64,000 nt of DNA from Sporomusaceae bacterium UBA7701 (GCA_002482545.1 DLGF01000005.1:1-64000); one strand, 5' to 3'; positions 33,545-46,242 are shown, counted from the stretch's first letter. Notes: generated from the sequence alone by a model not told the origin. Numbers and translations: made by a program.

Positions 33545-34699
33545 TTACAAGCTTTCGACGAACTCCTTCATGCGCTTGAGCCCGATGCGGATGTTCTCCT
33601 CGGAAGTGGCGTAGGATACCCGGATGAAGCCTTCGCCTCCCGGGCCGAAGCCGTTGCCGGGAACGACGATCACTTGCTTTTCGTTTAGCAAGCGCATGGC
33701 GAACTCCTCGGAGGTCAGTCCCGTCTTGGTTATATTGGGGAAGGCGTAGAAGGCTCCTTTAGGCTCGATACATGAGATCTTATCCATTTGATTCAGGCCG
33801 TCGATGATCAGCCTTCTTCTTTTCGCATACTGCGCCGCCATGTCGGCCACGGGCTTTTGGCTGCCGGTCAGCGCGGCGACGGCGGCGTTCTGCGCGACGG
33901 CGCTCACGCAGGAAACGACATTTTCCTGGAGCTTGATCATGGTCTTGATCACGGTTTCCGGCCCTGCGGCATAGCCGATTCTCCAGCCGGTCATCGCATA
34001 AGCCTTGGAAAATCCGTCGATAATGATGGTTCTTTCCTTCATGCCGGCAAAAGACGCGATACTGACGTATTCTTCGCCGGTATAAATAATATGCTTATAG
34101 ATTTCGTCGGAAATGATAAAGATGTCCTTTTCTTTGGCCAGGGCCGCTATATCCTGCAAGGTTTTCCGCGAGGCGACCCCGCCGGTCGGATTGGCCGGCG
34201 AATTGATCAGAATAGCCTTGGTTTTGGCGTTGACGGCCTTGCGAAGCTCCTCAGCGTCAAACATGAAACCGTCTTTTTCATAGGCGTTGACTAAAACCGG
34301 TTTCGCGCCTACCTGAAGAATCATGCCGTAATAATTGGTCCAGTAGGGGTTGCTGATAATAACCTCGTCGCCGGGGTCCAATATCGCCAGCATCGAAAGG
34401 AAAAGGGCCTCCATGGCGCCTGCGGTGATAATGACCTCGGACGGCTCGTACTCAAAGCCCCTGGCCTTATAATTGTCGGCCACGGCCTCCAGCAGGGACG
34501 GCAATCCGGCATTGGGGGTATAATGCGTTTCGCCGGCCTCCAGGGCCTTGATGCCCGCCTGGATGATCTCCCCGGGAGTTGTAAAGTCGGGCTCGCCGAT
34601 GGCAAAACTGATGACATTCTCCATGCCGCGGGCTGCCCCGGCCATTTTCCGGATAGCGGACTGCGGAATGGCGGCGCTCTTTTTGGATACCGATAACAT
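33545..34699 (-). CDS. Class-I aminotransferase (aspartate/aromatic type)
   Basis: A 384-residue PLP fold-type I aminotransferase of the AspC/PatA branch. Visible blocks are ISFAIGEPDFTTP, YTPNAGLPSLLEAVA, ISNPYWTNYYGMI, LINSPANPTGGVAS, the PLP lysine in IIDGFSKAYAMTGWRIGYAA and the carboxylate-binding Arg in FIRVSYATS. It moves amino groups between amino acids and 2-oxoglutarate. ATG 34699 has AAGGAGGAG upstream. A sigma-54 promoter lies at 34777-34792, and the divergent gene is a sigma-54 activator, so catabolic control is likely. Confidence 0.92.
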   Translation of the reverse strand: MLSVSKKSAAIPQSAIRKMAGAARGMENVISFAIGEPDFTTPGEIIQAGIKALEAGETHYTPNAGLPSLLEAVADNYKARGFEYEPSEVIITAGAMEALFLSMLAILDPGDEVIISNPYWTNYYGMILQVGAKPVLVNAYEKDGFMFDAEELRKAVNAKTKAILINSPANPTGGVASRKTLQDIAALAKEKDIFIISDEIYKHIIYTGEEYVSIASFAGMKERTIIIDGFSKAYAMTGWRIGYAAGPETVIKTMIKLQENVVSCVSAVAQNAAVAALTGSQKPVADMAAQYAKRRRLIIDGLNQMDKISCIEPKGAFYAFPNITKTGLTSEEFAMRLLNEKQVIVVPGNGFGPGGEGFIRVSYATSEENIRIGLKRMKEFVESL

Positions 34700-34776
34700 G
34701 ATTCTCCTCCTTTTTAATGCGTGTGCTCGCGCAAGCGTCTTTGCGCAACGCCGCACGTTCTTTTACAGCTATAAAT

Positions 34777-34792
34777 AGCAATATTTATGCCA
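34777..34792 (-). promoter_or_regulatory. Sigma-54 promoter of the aminotransferase gene
   Basis: On the minus strand TGGCATAAATATTGCT, with GG and GC 10 nt apart, matches the -24/-12 consensus closely. Confidence 0.75.
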
Positions 34793-34885
34793 ATCGTATG
34801 CTGATTCCTTCTTTACATTATTATGCTGCTCCCCGCCCGTGTTTGGGACGGCTTGGGCTTGGCCGCAAAAAGCCGCCCCGGCAAT

Positions 34886-34928
34886 TTTGAACCGTTTGTG
34901 AAGAAAATATATTGATTTTCGGTTCAAA
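34886..34928. promoter_or_regulatory. Activator binding site candidate (TTTGAACCG inverted repeat)
   Basis: TTTGAACCG (34886-34894) and CGGTTCAAA (34920-34928) are perfect inverted copies about 100-150 bp upstream of the -24/-12 element, the typical location for an enhancer. The same 9-mer occurs at 36771-36779 upstream of the PFOR promoter. Confidence 0.65.
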
Positions 34929-34984
34929 TCATTATACGCTTGGGTTAAATCCTCCCCCGGGGAAAGCGAGGAGATGACGCGGCT

Positions 34985-36697
34985 ATGGCGATGCGACCGG
35001 CCAAGCAGTATCTTCAGTATACCTTCTTAATGGACCGCAAAGGGACGATCTACCCCTGCGACATAAGCGGCAATCTTTTTTTGCAAACCGTCGGCCTGGA
35101 AAAAATTCTGTCCCACATTCAATGCATCAAGCTGAGCTATGCTATTTCCAACACCACCATCATCATCGAAAATACCAGCTATAATTTGCGGGTGATCCCT
35201 GTTGATGCTTCTTCCGACAGCTTTAAGACCGACTTGTTGAATAACCTGGATGTGGAATACACCATCATCTTGCAGAACCAATCAATTTTTTCCGATGTCA
35301 TCCAGGCGCTGAACAGCGTCAATTTCCAGAAAAGTTCTTTCGATAAGATTCTGGACTCCTATGCCGACGGTATTTTCATCACCGCGGTCGACGGAACGGC
35401 AACCTATTTGAACCGCAATTACGAACTGCTTTCCGGGATGAAAAAAGGGCAGATCATCGGCCGGAAGGTCCAGGAAATGAAGTCGGTGGGGTATTTTACC
35501 CCGCTGGTCACGCCCACGGTGCTGAAAACCAATCAAATCGTCACGGTTTTTCAGCGCTTTAAGACCAACAAATGGGCTATTATTACCGGCATTCCCATCT
35601 ACAACAATATTGGCGAACCCGTCGTCATCCTGATCTGCGTCAGCCCGCTGGAGCTTCCCAATCTGGCGATGACGTCGCAATATTACGTCGAAGCGGCCGC
35701 TCCGATACCGCTGCAGCTGTATGAGGACAGCACGATCGACCTGATCGCGGAAAGCGCGGAAATGCGGCATGTCCTTCAAGACGCCTTCAAAATTGCGGCC
35801 TACGATGTCCATGTTCTGATCCTGGGCGATTCCGGCACGGGCAAAGAAGTGGTGGCCACCATGATCCATACCTCCAGCAAGCGCAACCAGCATCCATTTG
35901 TGAAGATAAACTGCAGCAACCTTTCCTCCACGCTGATCGAATCCGAGCTGTTCGGCTATGAAGCCGGGGCTTTCACCGGAGCGCTGAGCAAGGGCAAGCC
36001 CGGTTTGTTCGAGATCGCCGACAAGGGCACCATCCTTCTGGACGAAATCGGCGAGATGTCTGTCGATTTGCAAGCAAAGCTGCTGCGCGTCCTGCAGAGC
36101 GGGGAGATTTACCGGGTCGGCGGAATTAAACCCATTAAGATTAACGCCAGGCTCATCGCGTCGACGAATCGCGATCTGAAAAAGATGGTTGCGCAAGGCG
36201 CCTTCCGCAAAGACCTGTATTACCGCCTGAATGTCGCAACGATCCACATACCGCCGCTGAGCGACCGCCGGGAGGATATCGCGCCTTTGTTGCTGCACTT
36301 TTTATATATGTTTAACAAAAAATACAACACCAATAAAAAACTGTCCTCCGACCTCATCACCCTGCTGGAAGAGTACTCCTGGCCCGGCAATGTCCGGGAA
36401 CTGAAGAACATTGTCGAAAGGCTCATTATCATGTGCATTGACGATGTCCTGTGCCCGAAGCATTTATTCAACAAATACTTTTCGCTCGAGGCGGAGACGG
36501 ACGACGGCCCGGGCGCGGTTGTCGTCAACGGGCTGCCGAAGCTGAAGGACGCCGTAAGCGCCGTCGAGAAAATCGTCGTAGCGCGGGCCCTGGATAAAAC
36601 CAAGAATACCAGAAGAGCCGCGGAGCTGCTGGGCGTAAGCCAATCGACCATCATGCGGAAGATCAAGGACTACGATCTACGCGGCGATATACTCTGA
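34985..36697 (+). CDS. PAS-containing sigma-54-dependent activator
   Basis: 570 residues: an N-terminal sensory region (about 1-110), a PAS domain (about 118-225, KILDSYADGIFITAVDGTAT), an AAA+ core (about 250-480, GDSGTGKEVVA, GAFTGA, GTILLDEIGEM) and a Fis-like C-terminal helix-turn-helix (TRRAAELLGVSQSTIMRKIK). It is divergent from the aminotransferase and followed by the PFOR gene. Both neighbours have sigma-54 promoters and TTTGAACCG half-sites, so it probably activates both. The effector may be an amino acid or 2-oxoacid; this is inference. Confidence 0.92.
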   Translation: MAMRPAKQYLQYTFLMDRKGTIYPCDISGNLFLQTVGLEKILSHIQCIKLSYAISNTTIIIENTSYNLRVIPVDASSDSFKTDLLNNLDVEYTIILQNQSIFSDVIQALNSVNFQKSSFDKILDSYADGIFITAVDGTATYLNRNYELLSGMKKGQIIGRKVQEMKSVGYFTPLVTPTVLKTNQIVTVFQRFKTNKWAIITGIPIYNNIGEPVVILICVSPLELPNLAMTSQYYVEAAAPIPLQLYEDSTIDLIAESAEMRHVLQDAFKIAAYDVHVLILGDSGTGKEVVATMIHTSSKRNQHPFVKINCSNLSSTLIESELFGYEAGAFTGALSKGKPGLFEIADKGTILLDEIGEMSVDLQAKLLRVLQSGEIYRVGGIKPIKINARLIASTNRDLKKMVAQGAFRKDLYYRLNVATIHIPPLSDRREDIAPLLLHFLYMFNKKYNTNKKLSSDLITLLEEYSWPGNVRELKNIVERLIIMCIDDVLCPKHLFNKYFSLEAETDDGPGAVVVNGLPKLKDAVSAVEKIVVARALDKTKNTRRAAELLGVSQSTIMRKIKDYDLRGDIL

Positions 36698-36770
36698 ACC
36701 CGGCCTGCGAACGAGTTGTCCGGCGGGTCCGGTGTAGCCTGTCCGGCCCTTTGATTTGAAAATGACATGT

Positions 36771-36779
36771 TTTGAACCG
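36771..36779. promoter_or_regulatory. TTTGAACCG half-site upstream of PFOR
   Basis: An exact match to the half-site of the inverted repeat at 34886-34928, about 120 bp upstream of the PFOR -24 element. Confidence 0.5.
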
Positions 36780-36790
36780 GATATGGACAT

Positions 36791-36834
36791 GGCGAAAAGG
36801 CCCGGCCGTCGAACGACGGCCGGGCCTTTTCGCC
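36791..36834 (+). terminator. Terminator of the PAS activator gene
   Basis: A perfect 21-bp stem (36791-36811 with 36814-36834) containing its own A4 and T4 tracts. It isolates the PFOR promoter from read-through. Confidence 0.85.
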
Positions 36835-36897
36835 GAGCCTTCATTCTCCGGGGGTTGTTGCGGTGAACAGGCGATGAGAAAAAAGCGGAAATCGGGT

Positions 36898-36913
36898 TGG
36901 TACAAAAATTGCT
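36898..36913 (+). promoter_or_regulatory. Sigma-54 promoter of PFOR
   Basis: TGGTACAAAAATTGCT, with GG (36899-36900) and GC (36911-36912) 10 nt apart, matches -24/-12 with one T-for-C change. Confidence 0.75.
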
Positions 36914-36953
36914 TAGCCTAAGGCAAACGATATCATTCATAGGAGGAGAGAAA

Positions 36954-40466
<3,513 letters not shown>

Positions 40467-40534
40467 AACCGCCGTCTTCGGCATAGCGCCTTGTCCTATC
40501 GACGCCATGAAGGGGATACCTGCACATTTTGCAC

Positions 40535-40577
40535 AAAAAATAGTCAAGCCCTGCAATACAGGGCTTGACTATTTTTA
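40535..40577. terminator. Bidirectional terminator between PFOR and iadA
   Basis: An 18-bp stem AAAAATAGTCAAGCCCTG / CAGGGCTTGACTATTTTT with A and T tracts, between convergent genes. Confidence 0.92.
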
Positions 40578-40633
40578 TGGCGCAATCCCGGGGCGCAGTT
40601 CTGGACGCGTCCCGCGCCGCGCCCGGCGGGAAG

Positions 40634-41830
40634 CTAGCCCGCATTCCGTTTTTCAAACGTTCCGAAGGTGATCTGCTTTTTTTCGTACAGCATGATGTTC
40701 CCTTTGGCCAGGACATGAGCAATATTCATGTCCTGGTCCAAAATCACGATGTCCGCATCGCCGCCGACCTGGAGGCAGCCCTTTTTGGGGTATAGCTTCA
40801 GCGCTTTGGCCGGATTCTCGGTAATAATTCGGATCGCATCTTTGATTTCCAAGTGTTTTCCTATAATTAATTCTCTAATATCCTGATAAAGGGCGTCCAT
40901 TTGGGCGACCTCCAGCCCGACGAGCTGCCCTTGCTCGTTAAACGTCGGCAAGCTGCCATTTCCATCCGAACTCATGGTGAGGCGGGACAGGGGCACCCCT
41001 TTTTCGAGGCAATACAAAACCGCGTCGGACGGTCGTAGGCCTGTCTCTTTCCCCGGCCGCTTGACGCCCCCGGCGGTAATGTCGATGGTGCCTCCCAGGG
41101 CGGCAAAACGCACCCCGTCGTCCAGCAACGCTTGATTGCGGCTTATGTGGGTGGGCAGGAATTGCGTGATGGGTATTTCGCCCTCGTTCATGATATCGAA
41201 CAGCATGCTCAGTTTGTTTTTACCGTCGCCGACATGCAACTGCAGGATGCCTGCCTTGCCGCTCAGCATTCCGCCGGTCCTGCACTCGGCCGCCAGCTTT
41301 GCAATATCCTCTTTTGTCGGCTGCGCCGACCGGTGGTCGGAAATAGCTATTTCACCGCAGCCGATGACCTTGTCGATGATGATGATGTCATCGCGGACAT
41401 TGCGGGTTATCGTATTAGTCGGCACCTCGTAAGAACCGGTATAAATATAGGTGGTTACGCCCTCGGCCTCCAGCCCGCGCGCTTTGGCCAGCAGGGCCGT
41501 CATGTGGCGGGTTGTGCCGTCGGTTCCCAAACAGCCGACGACCGTGGTAACCCCGGCCCGGATAATATCACCCAGTTGCACTTCCGGCGTTCTGGTGGCG
41601 TAGCCGCCTTCACCGCCGCCGCCGATTAAATGCACATGGTTGTCAATAAACCCCGGCACAGCCACGTACCCGTCCACGTCGATAATCTGGCAGCTGTAGT
41701 CGGCGGGGGCCTCCAACTGCGACCCGATTGCGACTATTTTATCGCCGGCGATCAGCAGATCTTTGCGTCCCAGCTTGTCCGGCGCAAACACCTCGGCATT
41801 CTTCAGCAAGGTGAAAAAAGTGTTCGTCAT
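40634..41830 (-). CDS. iadA: Isoaspartyl dipeptidase
   Basis: A 398-residue binuclear-metal amidohydrolase. The N-terminal metal motif and the family-specific glycine run are seen in PGFIDNHVHLIGGGGEGGYA. Further ligands appear in SDHRSAQPT, LQLHVGDGKNKL and the Asp of MSSDGNGSLP. IadA cleaves beta-aspartyl dipeptides released by turnover of damaged proteins, yielding aspartate. It starts at ATG 41830 with GGAGG upstream. A perfect sigma-54 promoter and a divergent PrpR-like activator indicate induction by substrate. Confidence 0.92.
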   Translation of the reverse strand: MTNTFFTLLKNAEVFAPDKLGRKDLLIAGDKIVAIGSQLEAPADYSCQIIDVDGYVAVPGFIDNHVHLIGGGGEGGYATRTPEVQLGDIIRAGVTTVVGCLGTDGTTRHMTALLAKARGLEAEGVTTYIYTGSYEVPTNTITRNVRDDIIIIDKVIGCGEIAISDHRSAQPTKEDIAKLAAECRTGGMLSGKAGILQLHVGDGKNKLSMLFDIMNEGEIPITQFLPTHISRNQALLDDGVRFAALGGTIDITAGGVKRPGKETGLRPSDAVLYCLEKGVPLSRLTMSSDGNGSLPTFNEQGQLVGLEVAQMDALYQDIRELIIGKHLEIKDAIRIITENPAKALKLYPKKGCLQVGGDADIVILDQDMNIAHVLAKGNIMLYEKKQITFGTFEKRNAG

Positions 41831-41952
41831 GATAAAGCCTCCAACTTAACTGCATTTTTTCGGATCAACACCAGTTGAAAAAGATTTGAAAAAACTAAAG
41901 CAACGGCTTTCCCGCTTTAAATAGATGAACATTGCCCTTGCGTCCGAATAAT

Positions 41953-41968
41953 TGCAAAATCCGTGCCA
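41953..41968 (-). promoter_or_regulatory. Sigma-54 promoter of iadA
   Basis: On the minus strand TGGCACGGATTTTGCA matches the consensus at all conserved positions, about 125 bp upstream of the iadA start. Confidence 0.85.
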
Positions 41969-42111
41969 GCCTTAAACAATATCATTCCGGTCCGTAAAAA
42001 GCTTGTTGCTCGGCAGGATTAACCGCGGGGCGAAACGAAGATATTTGTAAATTATTCCCTTTTGGTCGTCCCTTTTCCCATCCCTTTCCCTTTTGACGAA
42101 GGAGGCTGGCT

Positions 42112-44136
42112 GTGTTGAAGCACCTAGTACTGATTACCCGGGGGAAAAATACCTGGCAGACTTTGTATGATCAGTTGACCGGCCTGCTGGGGCATCATGT
42201 GGCGATCTCCGGCTACCATCTTGGCGGCAAGCTGCCAGACCATATTCAAGGCGACCTGATCCTGGCCTCCAGCCAGGAACTCGTCCCGGAGATCCTGGGC
42301 TTGATACGCCCGGGGTGCCCTCTCGTCGTGGCCAGCCGGGCCATCAACTATCATGAAATAGAAAAGCTCTTCGACATCCCTTCCGGCACGGATGTTCTCC
42401 TGGTGAGCGACGCTTTGCCGGCGGCGGAGGAAACCATTTCCTTGCTGTTGGCCCTCGGGATTGACCACATCCGTTACCATCCCTATGTCCCGGGTCTATC
42501 CCGTTATTCGCGCATAAAAATAGCGGTCACTCCCGGCGAACCGGACTGCGTGCCCGCATGGGTAGAGCACATCGTGGACATCAACTCCCGCTATGTCGAC
42601 ATTACAACCTTGGCTGAGATCATCGACAGGCTGTCGCTAATCGACGCCCGGGCGAATATATTATCCGCCAATTACATGCGCGATGTCATTCAGCTCATCC
42701 GGAAAAACAAGCAAAACGCCCGAATCAGTTATCTCTTGAACAACAAGCTGCACGCCGTCATCAATACCGTACACGACGGCATCCTTGCCGTCGACGAGAC
42801 CAACTCGGTATCGGTCATCAATCCTGTCGCCGAAAGGCTGCTGGCTCTGGACGCCGCCCAGGGCACCGGCAAGAAGCTTGATGAAATAGTAAACGGCAAT
42901 ATCAAGGAGATGTTGATCCAGGCTTCCGAACAGCACCACGAGAAATTTATCCGCTACAACAATCGGCAATTCATCGTCAATACCGCGGCTATTCATGACA
43001 ACGAGAAAGCGGCCGGATTTGTCTACACTTTTAAAGACGTATCCGAAATTCAAAGACTGGAAGAAGAACTCCGGCGCAAAACGGTAAAAGAGCAGCTAGT
43101 GGCCCGGTACACCTTGAAACAGATTATAGGCGCCAGCCCGGTGATCCGGGATACGATCGACAAGGCCTACCGCCTGGCTGCCTCGGAATCTCCCATCCTG
43201 ATCCAGGGGGAAAGCGGCACCGGCAAGGAATTGCTGGCCCAGGGAATCCACAACGCCTCCTCCCGGCGGCACGGCCCGTTTATCGCCGTCAATTTTGCCG
43301 CCCTTTCGGAAAGTCTGATCGAAAGCGAGCTGTTCGGCTATGAAGAAGGCGCTTTCACGGGCGCCCGCAAGGGCGGGGCGCCCGGGCTATTTGAGCAGGC
43401 CCATAAGGGCACGATCTTCCTGGATGAAATAGGCGATTCGCCTCTCGCCTCGCAGGTCCGGATCCTGCGCGTACTGCAGGAAAAGCAGGTCCGGCGCATC
43501 GGCAGCGCCCGGAATATTCCCGTCGACGTCCGGGTCATCTCGGCCACCAACCAAAGTCTGAAAGCACTCATGACCCGCGGCCTGTTCCGCAAGGATCTAT
43601 ACTACCGGCTCAATGTCCTCTCCCTTTCGCTGCCCTCACTGAAGGAAAGGGAAGACGACATAATAATGCTGGCGAAACATTATTATAGAAAATTTAAACC
43701 TGCGGCGAACGCCCCCTCGCCGGATGTCTATTTCAGCCTCATCAAGCCCTATTTGCTGGCCTATGACTGGCCCGGCAACATCCGCGAACTGCAAAACGCC
43801 GTCGAATATCTGATCAGCATCTGTCCCGGCGAAGCTCCCGCCGCGCACTTGCTGCCTGAAGAAATCCGGCATTGCCTGACCGCCGCCGAGGTTTTGCTTC
43901 TCGGTGACGGAAGCGGGGACCGGGCCGGCCTCCGGGAAAAGGTCCTGCGGGAAATCATCCGGTGCAACCAGAAAGGCCTGCCCATCGGCCGGCGTTCCCT
44001 GGCAGCCGCATTGGCCCTGCCGGAAAGCCTCGTCCGGAAAATCATCGCCGAGCTGCAGGCATCCGGACACATCGTCATAAACCGGGGCCGGAACGGGTTG
44101 CAGCCCGCTGGCGGCCGGGACGCGAGACCGCTTTGA
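42112..44136 (+). CDS. PrpR-type sigma-54-dependent activator
   Basis: 674 residues: an N-terminal PrpR_N-like sensory domain (about 1-190), a PAS domain (about 210-320, LNNKLHAVINTVHDGILAVD), an AAA+ core with GESGTGKELLAQ, GAFTGA and GTIFLDEIGDS, and a C-terminal DNA-binding region with a winged-helix-like block (RRSLAAALALPESLVRKIIA) instead of the usual Fis helix. It is divergent from iadA, which has a consensus sigma-54 promoter, so it is the likely activator of isoaspartyl peptide use. The start is TTG 42112 in the usual reading, after GAAGGAGG. Confidence 0.88.
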   Translation: MLKHLVLITRGKNTWQTLYDQLTGLLGHHVAISGYHLGGKLPDHIQGDLILASSQELVPEILGLIRPGCPLVVASRAINYHEIEKLFDIPSGTDVLLVSDALPAAEETISLLLALGIDHIRYHPYVPGLSRYSRIKIAVTPGEPDCVPAWVEHIVDINSRYVDITTLAEIIDRLSLIDARANILSANYMRDVIQLIRKNKQNARISYLLNNKLHAVINTVHDGILAVDETNSVSVINPVAERLLALDAAQGTGKKLDEIVNGNIKEMLIQASEQHHEKFIRYNNRQFIVNTAAIHDNEKAAGFVYTFKDVSEIQRLEEELRRKTVKEQLVARYTLKQIIGASPVIRDTIDKAYRLAASESPILIQGESGTGKELLAQGIHNASSRRHGPFIAVNFAALSESLIESELFGYEEGAFTGARKGGAPGLFEQAHKGTIFLDEIGDSPLASQVRILRVLQEKQVRRIGSARNIPVDVRVISATNQSLKALMTRGLFRKDLYYRLNVLSLSLPSLKEREDDIIMLAKHYYRKFKPAANAPSPDVYFSLIKPYLLAYDWPGNIRELQNAVEYLISICPGEAPAAHLLPEEIRHCLTAAEVLLLGDGSGDRAGLREKVLREIIRCNQKGLPIGRRSLAAALALPESLVRKIIAELQASGHIVINRGRNGLQPAGGRDARPL

Positions 44137-44285
44137 AATGCAAGAAGCCCGTGAGAAGAAGGCGGTCCCCCAACTGGCGGTTGAATTTTCTTCGGATGCC
44201 CGCAACGATGCTTCGCTGGATTTAGCGGCTCGGTTTATTTACAATGAGATTGTCAGTACTGAACATAGCCGAGAGGAAGGAAAGC

Positions 44286-45119
44286 ATGGGCCATCCTAAC
44301 GAATTTGGGCGGCGAATAGCCGCGCTGCGTAAAGACAAAGGCTATACGCAAGAAAAAATCAGCGCCCTGCTGAATGTCACGCCGCAAGCCATTTCCAAAT
44401 GGGAACAGGGAAACGCCCTTCCGGATACGCTGCTATTGCCGCTTTTGGCGAGGCTGCTCCGCGTATCCATCGATTACCTGCTGACCGGAGAAAATTCGGC
44501 CGGCCCAATAGGCCCCTATGACGGAGAATACCGGAAGGAAGAATATTATTGGGGAATGCAGCCTTCGGAACTTGCCGGACAAATCATGGAACTTATGCGG
44601 GGCGATACGGGCGGCAAGCGCTTATTGGACATTGGCAGCGGCGAGGGACGGGACGCCGTCTATTTCGCCAAGTGCGGCTTTCAAGTGGACGCGCTGGAGA
44701 TTTCATTTCCCGGCGTGGAAAAAATCAGGCGGTACAGCCAGCTGGCGGGGCAGCAGGTCAATGTCCTTCGGGCCGATATGATCGGCTGCGAGTTGCCTGA
44801 GACTTACGATGTCATCTACTCTCACGGCTCGCTCCAGTTCCTGCCGCCGGACCAGCGCCAAAAGCATTTTGCCCAATACAAACAGCGGACAAAGCTTGGC
44901 GGATTGAACGCACATCTTATTTTCGTCGAAAAACCGTTCATCAAGAAGGCGCCGGATTGGGAGAAAAACGAATTTTTCTATCAGTCAGGGGATCTGGCCG
45001 GCTATTATCATGACTGGGAAATCCTGCAATGGGCGGAGAGCATTGTCGACTGCAATTCAGCGGGAATACCGCACCGCCATGCGGTGAACCGCATCATTGC
45101 CAGGAAAATAGAAGCTTAG
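44286..45119 (+). CDS. XRE helix-turn-helix fused to SAM-dependent methyltransferase
   Basis: A 277-residue fusion. Residues 5-65 form an XRE/Cro helix-turn-helix (RRIAALRKDKGYTQEKISAL then LNVTPQAISKWEQGN). Residues 95-277 form a class-I methyltransferase with motif I LLDIGSGEGRDAVYFAKCG and a TehB-like ending. The methyl acceptor is unknown; TehB relatives act on tellurite or other small molecules. ATG 44286 follows GAGGAAGG. Upstream the 53-codon frame at 44138 overlaps its start and is not supported. It converges with the hydroxy-acid oxidase gene over a large terminator. Confidence 0.85.
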   Translation: MGHPNEFGRRIAALRKDKGYTQEKISALLNVTPQAISKWEQGNALPDTLLLPLLARLLRVSIDYLLTGENSAGPIGPYDGEYRKEEYYWGMQPSELAGQIMELMRGDTGGKRLLDIGSGEGRDAVYFAKCGFQVDALEISFPGVEKIRRYSQLAGQQVNVLRADMIGCELPETYDVIYSHGSLQFLPPDQRQKHFAQYKQRTKLGGLNAHLIFVEKPFIKKAPDWEKNEFFYQSGDLAGYYHDWEILQWAESIVDCNSAGIPHRHAVNRIIARKIEA

Positions 45120-45141
45120 CGTTTTTCCAATAAAAAGCCAA

Positions 45142-45207
45142 GCATATAGCAGCGGGCTCCCTGCCGGCAATTCCAATGCCGGACAGGGAGCCCGCCGTTA
45201 TATGCTC
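45142..45207. terminator. Bidirectional terminator between convergent genes
   Basis: A long imperfect hairpin, GCATATAGCAGCGGGCTCCC with GGGAGCCCGCCGTTATATGC at its base and a CCGGCA/TGCCGG inner stem. Confidence 0.8.
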
Positions 45208-45225
45208 GATCAACGCCTGGGCCTT

Positions 45226-46242
45226 TTACCTGCGGACCATATCTCCGGTGATTTCCGCCAGGCTGAAAGCGCCGCACATAGCCATCGTGTCCTTTAGCTC
45301 TTCCGCCAGTTTTTCGATATAAAGCCTGACGCCTTCCTTCTCGCCGCCGTAAACGGCGGTCACGAACGGGCGGCAGATGAGAACCGCGTCCGCGCCAAGG
45401 GCCAGGGCCTTGAAAATATCGGTGCCGGAACGGATGCCGCCGTCGACGAAAATCTTCATCTCGCCTCCTACAGCCTCGACGATTTCCGGAAGCACTTCGG
45501 CGGTCGACGGACATTGATCCTGCACCCTGCCGCCATGATTCGAGACGACGATCGCCTTTGCGCCGGCTGCTTTGGCCTTCAGCGCGCCCTTTACGGTCAT
45601 GATTCCCTTGGCGATAAAGGGAATCCCGGCGATTTCCGCAATGCGGCGAAGCTCGTCGACCGATTTTCCGCCGGCCGGAGGCGTCATGTTTTTCAGGAAA
45701 GGCAAGCCGGCCGCGTCGATATCCATAGCGACGGCAAAAGCGCCCGCCTTGCGCGCCAGGTCCATTTTGGCGCTGATGATGTCCATATTCCACGGTTTGA
45801 TGGTGGGGACGCCGCGGCCGTTCGCCTTGGCGATCGCCGCCGCCGCGCTCTCCATGACCTTCGGATTGGTGCCGTCGCCGGTAAACGCGGCGATTCCATT
45901 TTCCATACAGGCGGAAACCAGGATATCATTATACGCCATATCGTCGAACTTGTCGCTGTAGTGCATGCTTACCGCGCCGACAGGTCCCGCGAAGAACGGA
46001 TACTGGAAGGTCTGGCCGAATAATTCCAAGGTCGTGTCGACTGGCTTGCTCTCGCAGAGGGTATCCATATTGACGCGGATCTCCTGCCACTGGTGATAGT
46101 TGCGGATGGCTCCGTCGCCCACGCCCTTGGCCCCCGGTCCGGGGATGCTGTTTTTGCAGGCAAAGCCGTTGCAGACATTGCAGGCCTTGCAGTAACGCCC
46201 GATACAGGTTCGCGCGTTTTCCAGTAATTCATGGTAGTTCAT
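45226..46242 (-). CDS. FMN-dependent alpha-hydroxy-acid oxidizing protein with N-terminal Cys cluster
   Basis: A 338-residue TIM-barrel flavoprotein of the lactate oxidase/glycolate oxidase family. FAVAMDIDAAG, IPFIAKGIMTVKGALKAKAA, the catalytic IVVSNHGGR (His-Gly-Gly-Arg) and the FMN-phosphate loop FVDGGIRSGTDIFKALALGA followed by ADAVLICRP are intact. The usual N-terminal Tyr/FMN contacts are replaced by a Cys-rich leader with spacing C-x4-C-x2-C-x2-C-x4-C (Cys13, 18, 21, 24, 29), suggesting an Fe-S cluster. ATG 46242 follows AAAGGGGA. It would oxidise lactate or another 2-hydroxy acid; in an anaerobe the electron acceptor may not be O2. Confidence 0.88.
   Translation of the reverse strand: MNYHELLENARTCIGRYCKACNVCNGFACKNSIPGPGAKGVGDGAIRNYHQWQEIRVNMDTLCESKPVDTTLELFGQTFQYPFFAGPVGAVSMHYSDKFDDMAYNDILVSACMENGIAAFTGDGTNPKVMESAAAAIAKANGRGVPTIKPWNMDIISAKMDLARKAGAFAVAMDIDAAGLPFLKNMTPPAGGKSVDELRRIAEIAGIPFIAKGIMTVKGALKAKAAGAKAIVVSNHGGRVQDQCPSTAEVLPEIVEAVGGEMKIFVDGGIRSGTDIFKALALGADAVLICRPFVTAVYGGEKEGVRLYIEKLAEELKDTMAMCGAFSLAEITGDMVRR

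Noticed and set aside
44138..44299. A 53-codon frame between the PrpR-like activator and the XRE-methyltransferase gene
   Set aside because: It overlaps the stop of one gene and the start of the next, lacks a good ribosome binding site, and matches no family I know.
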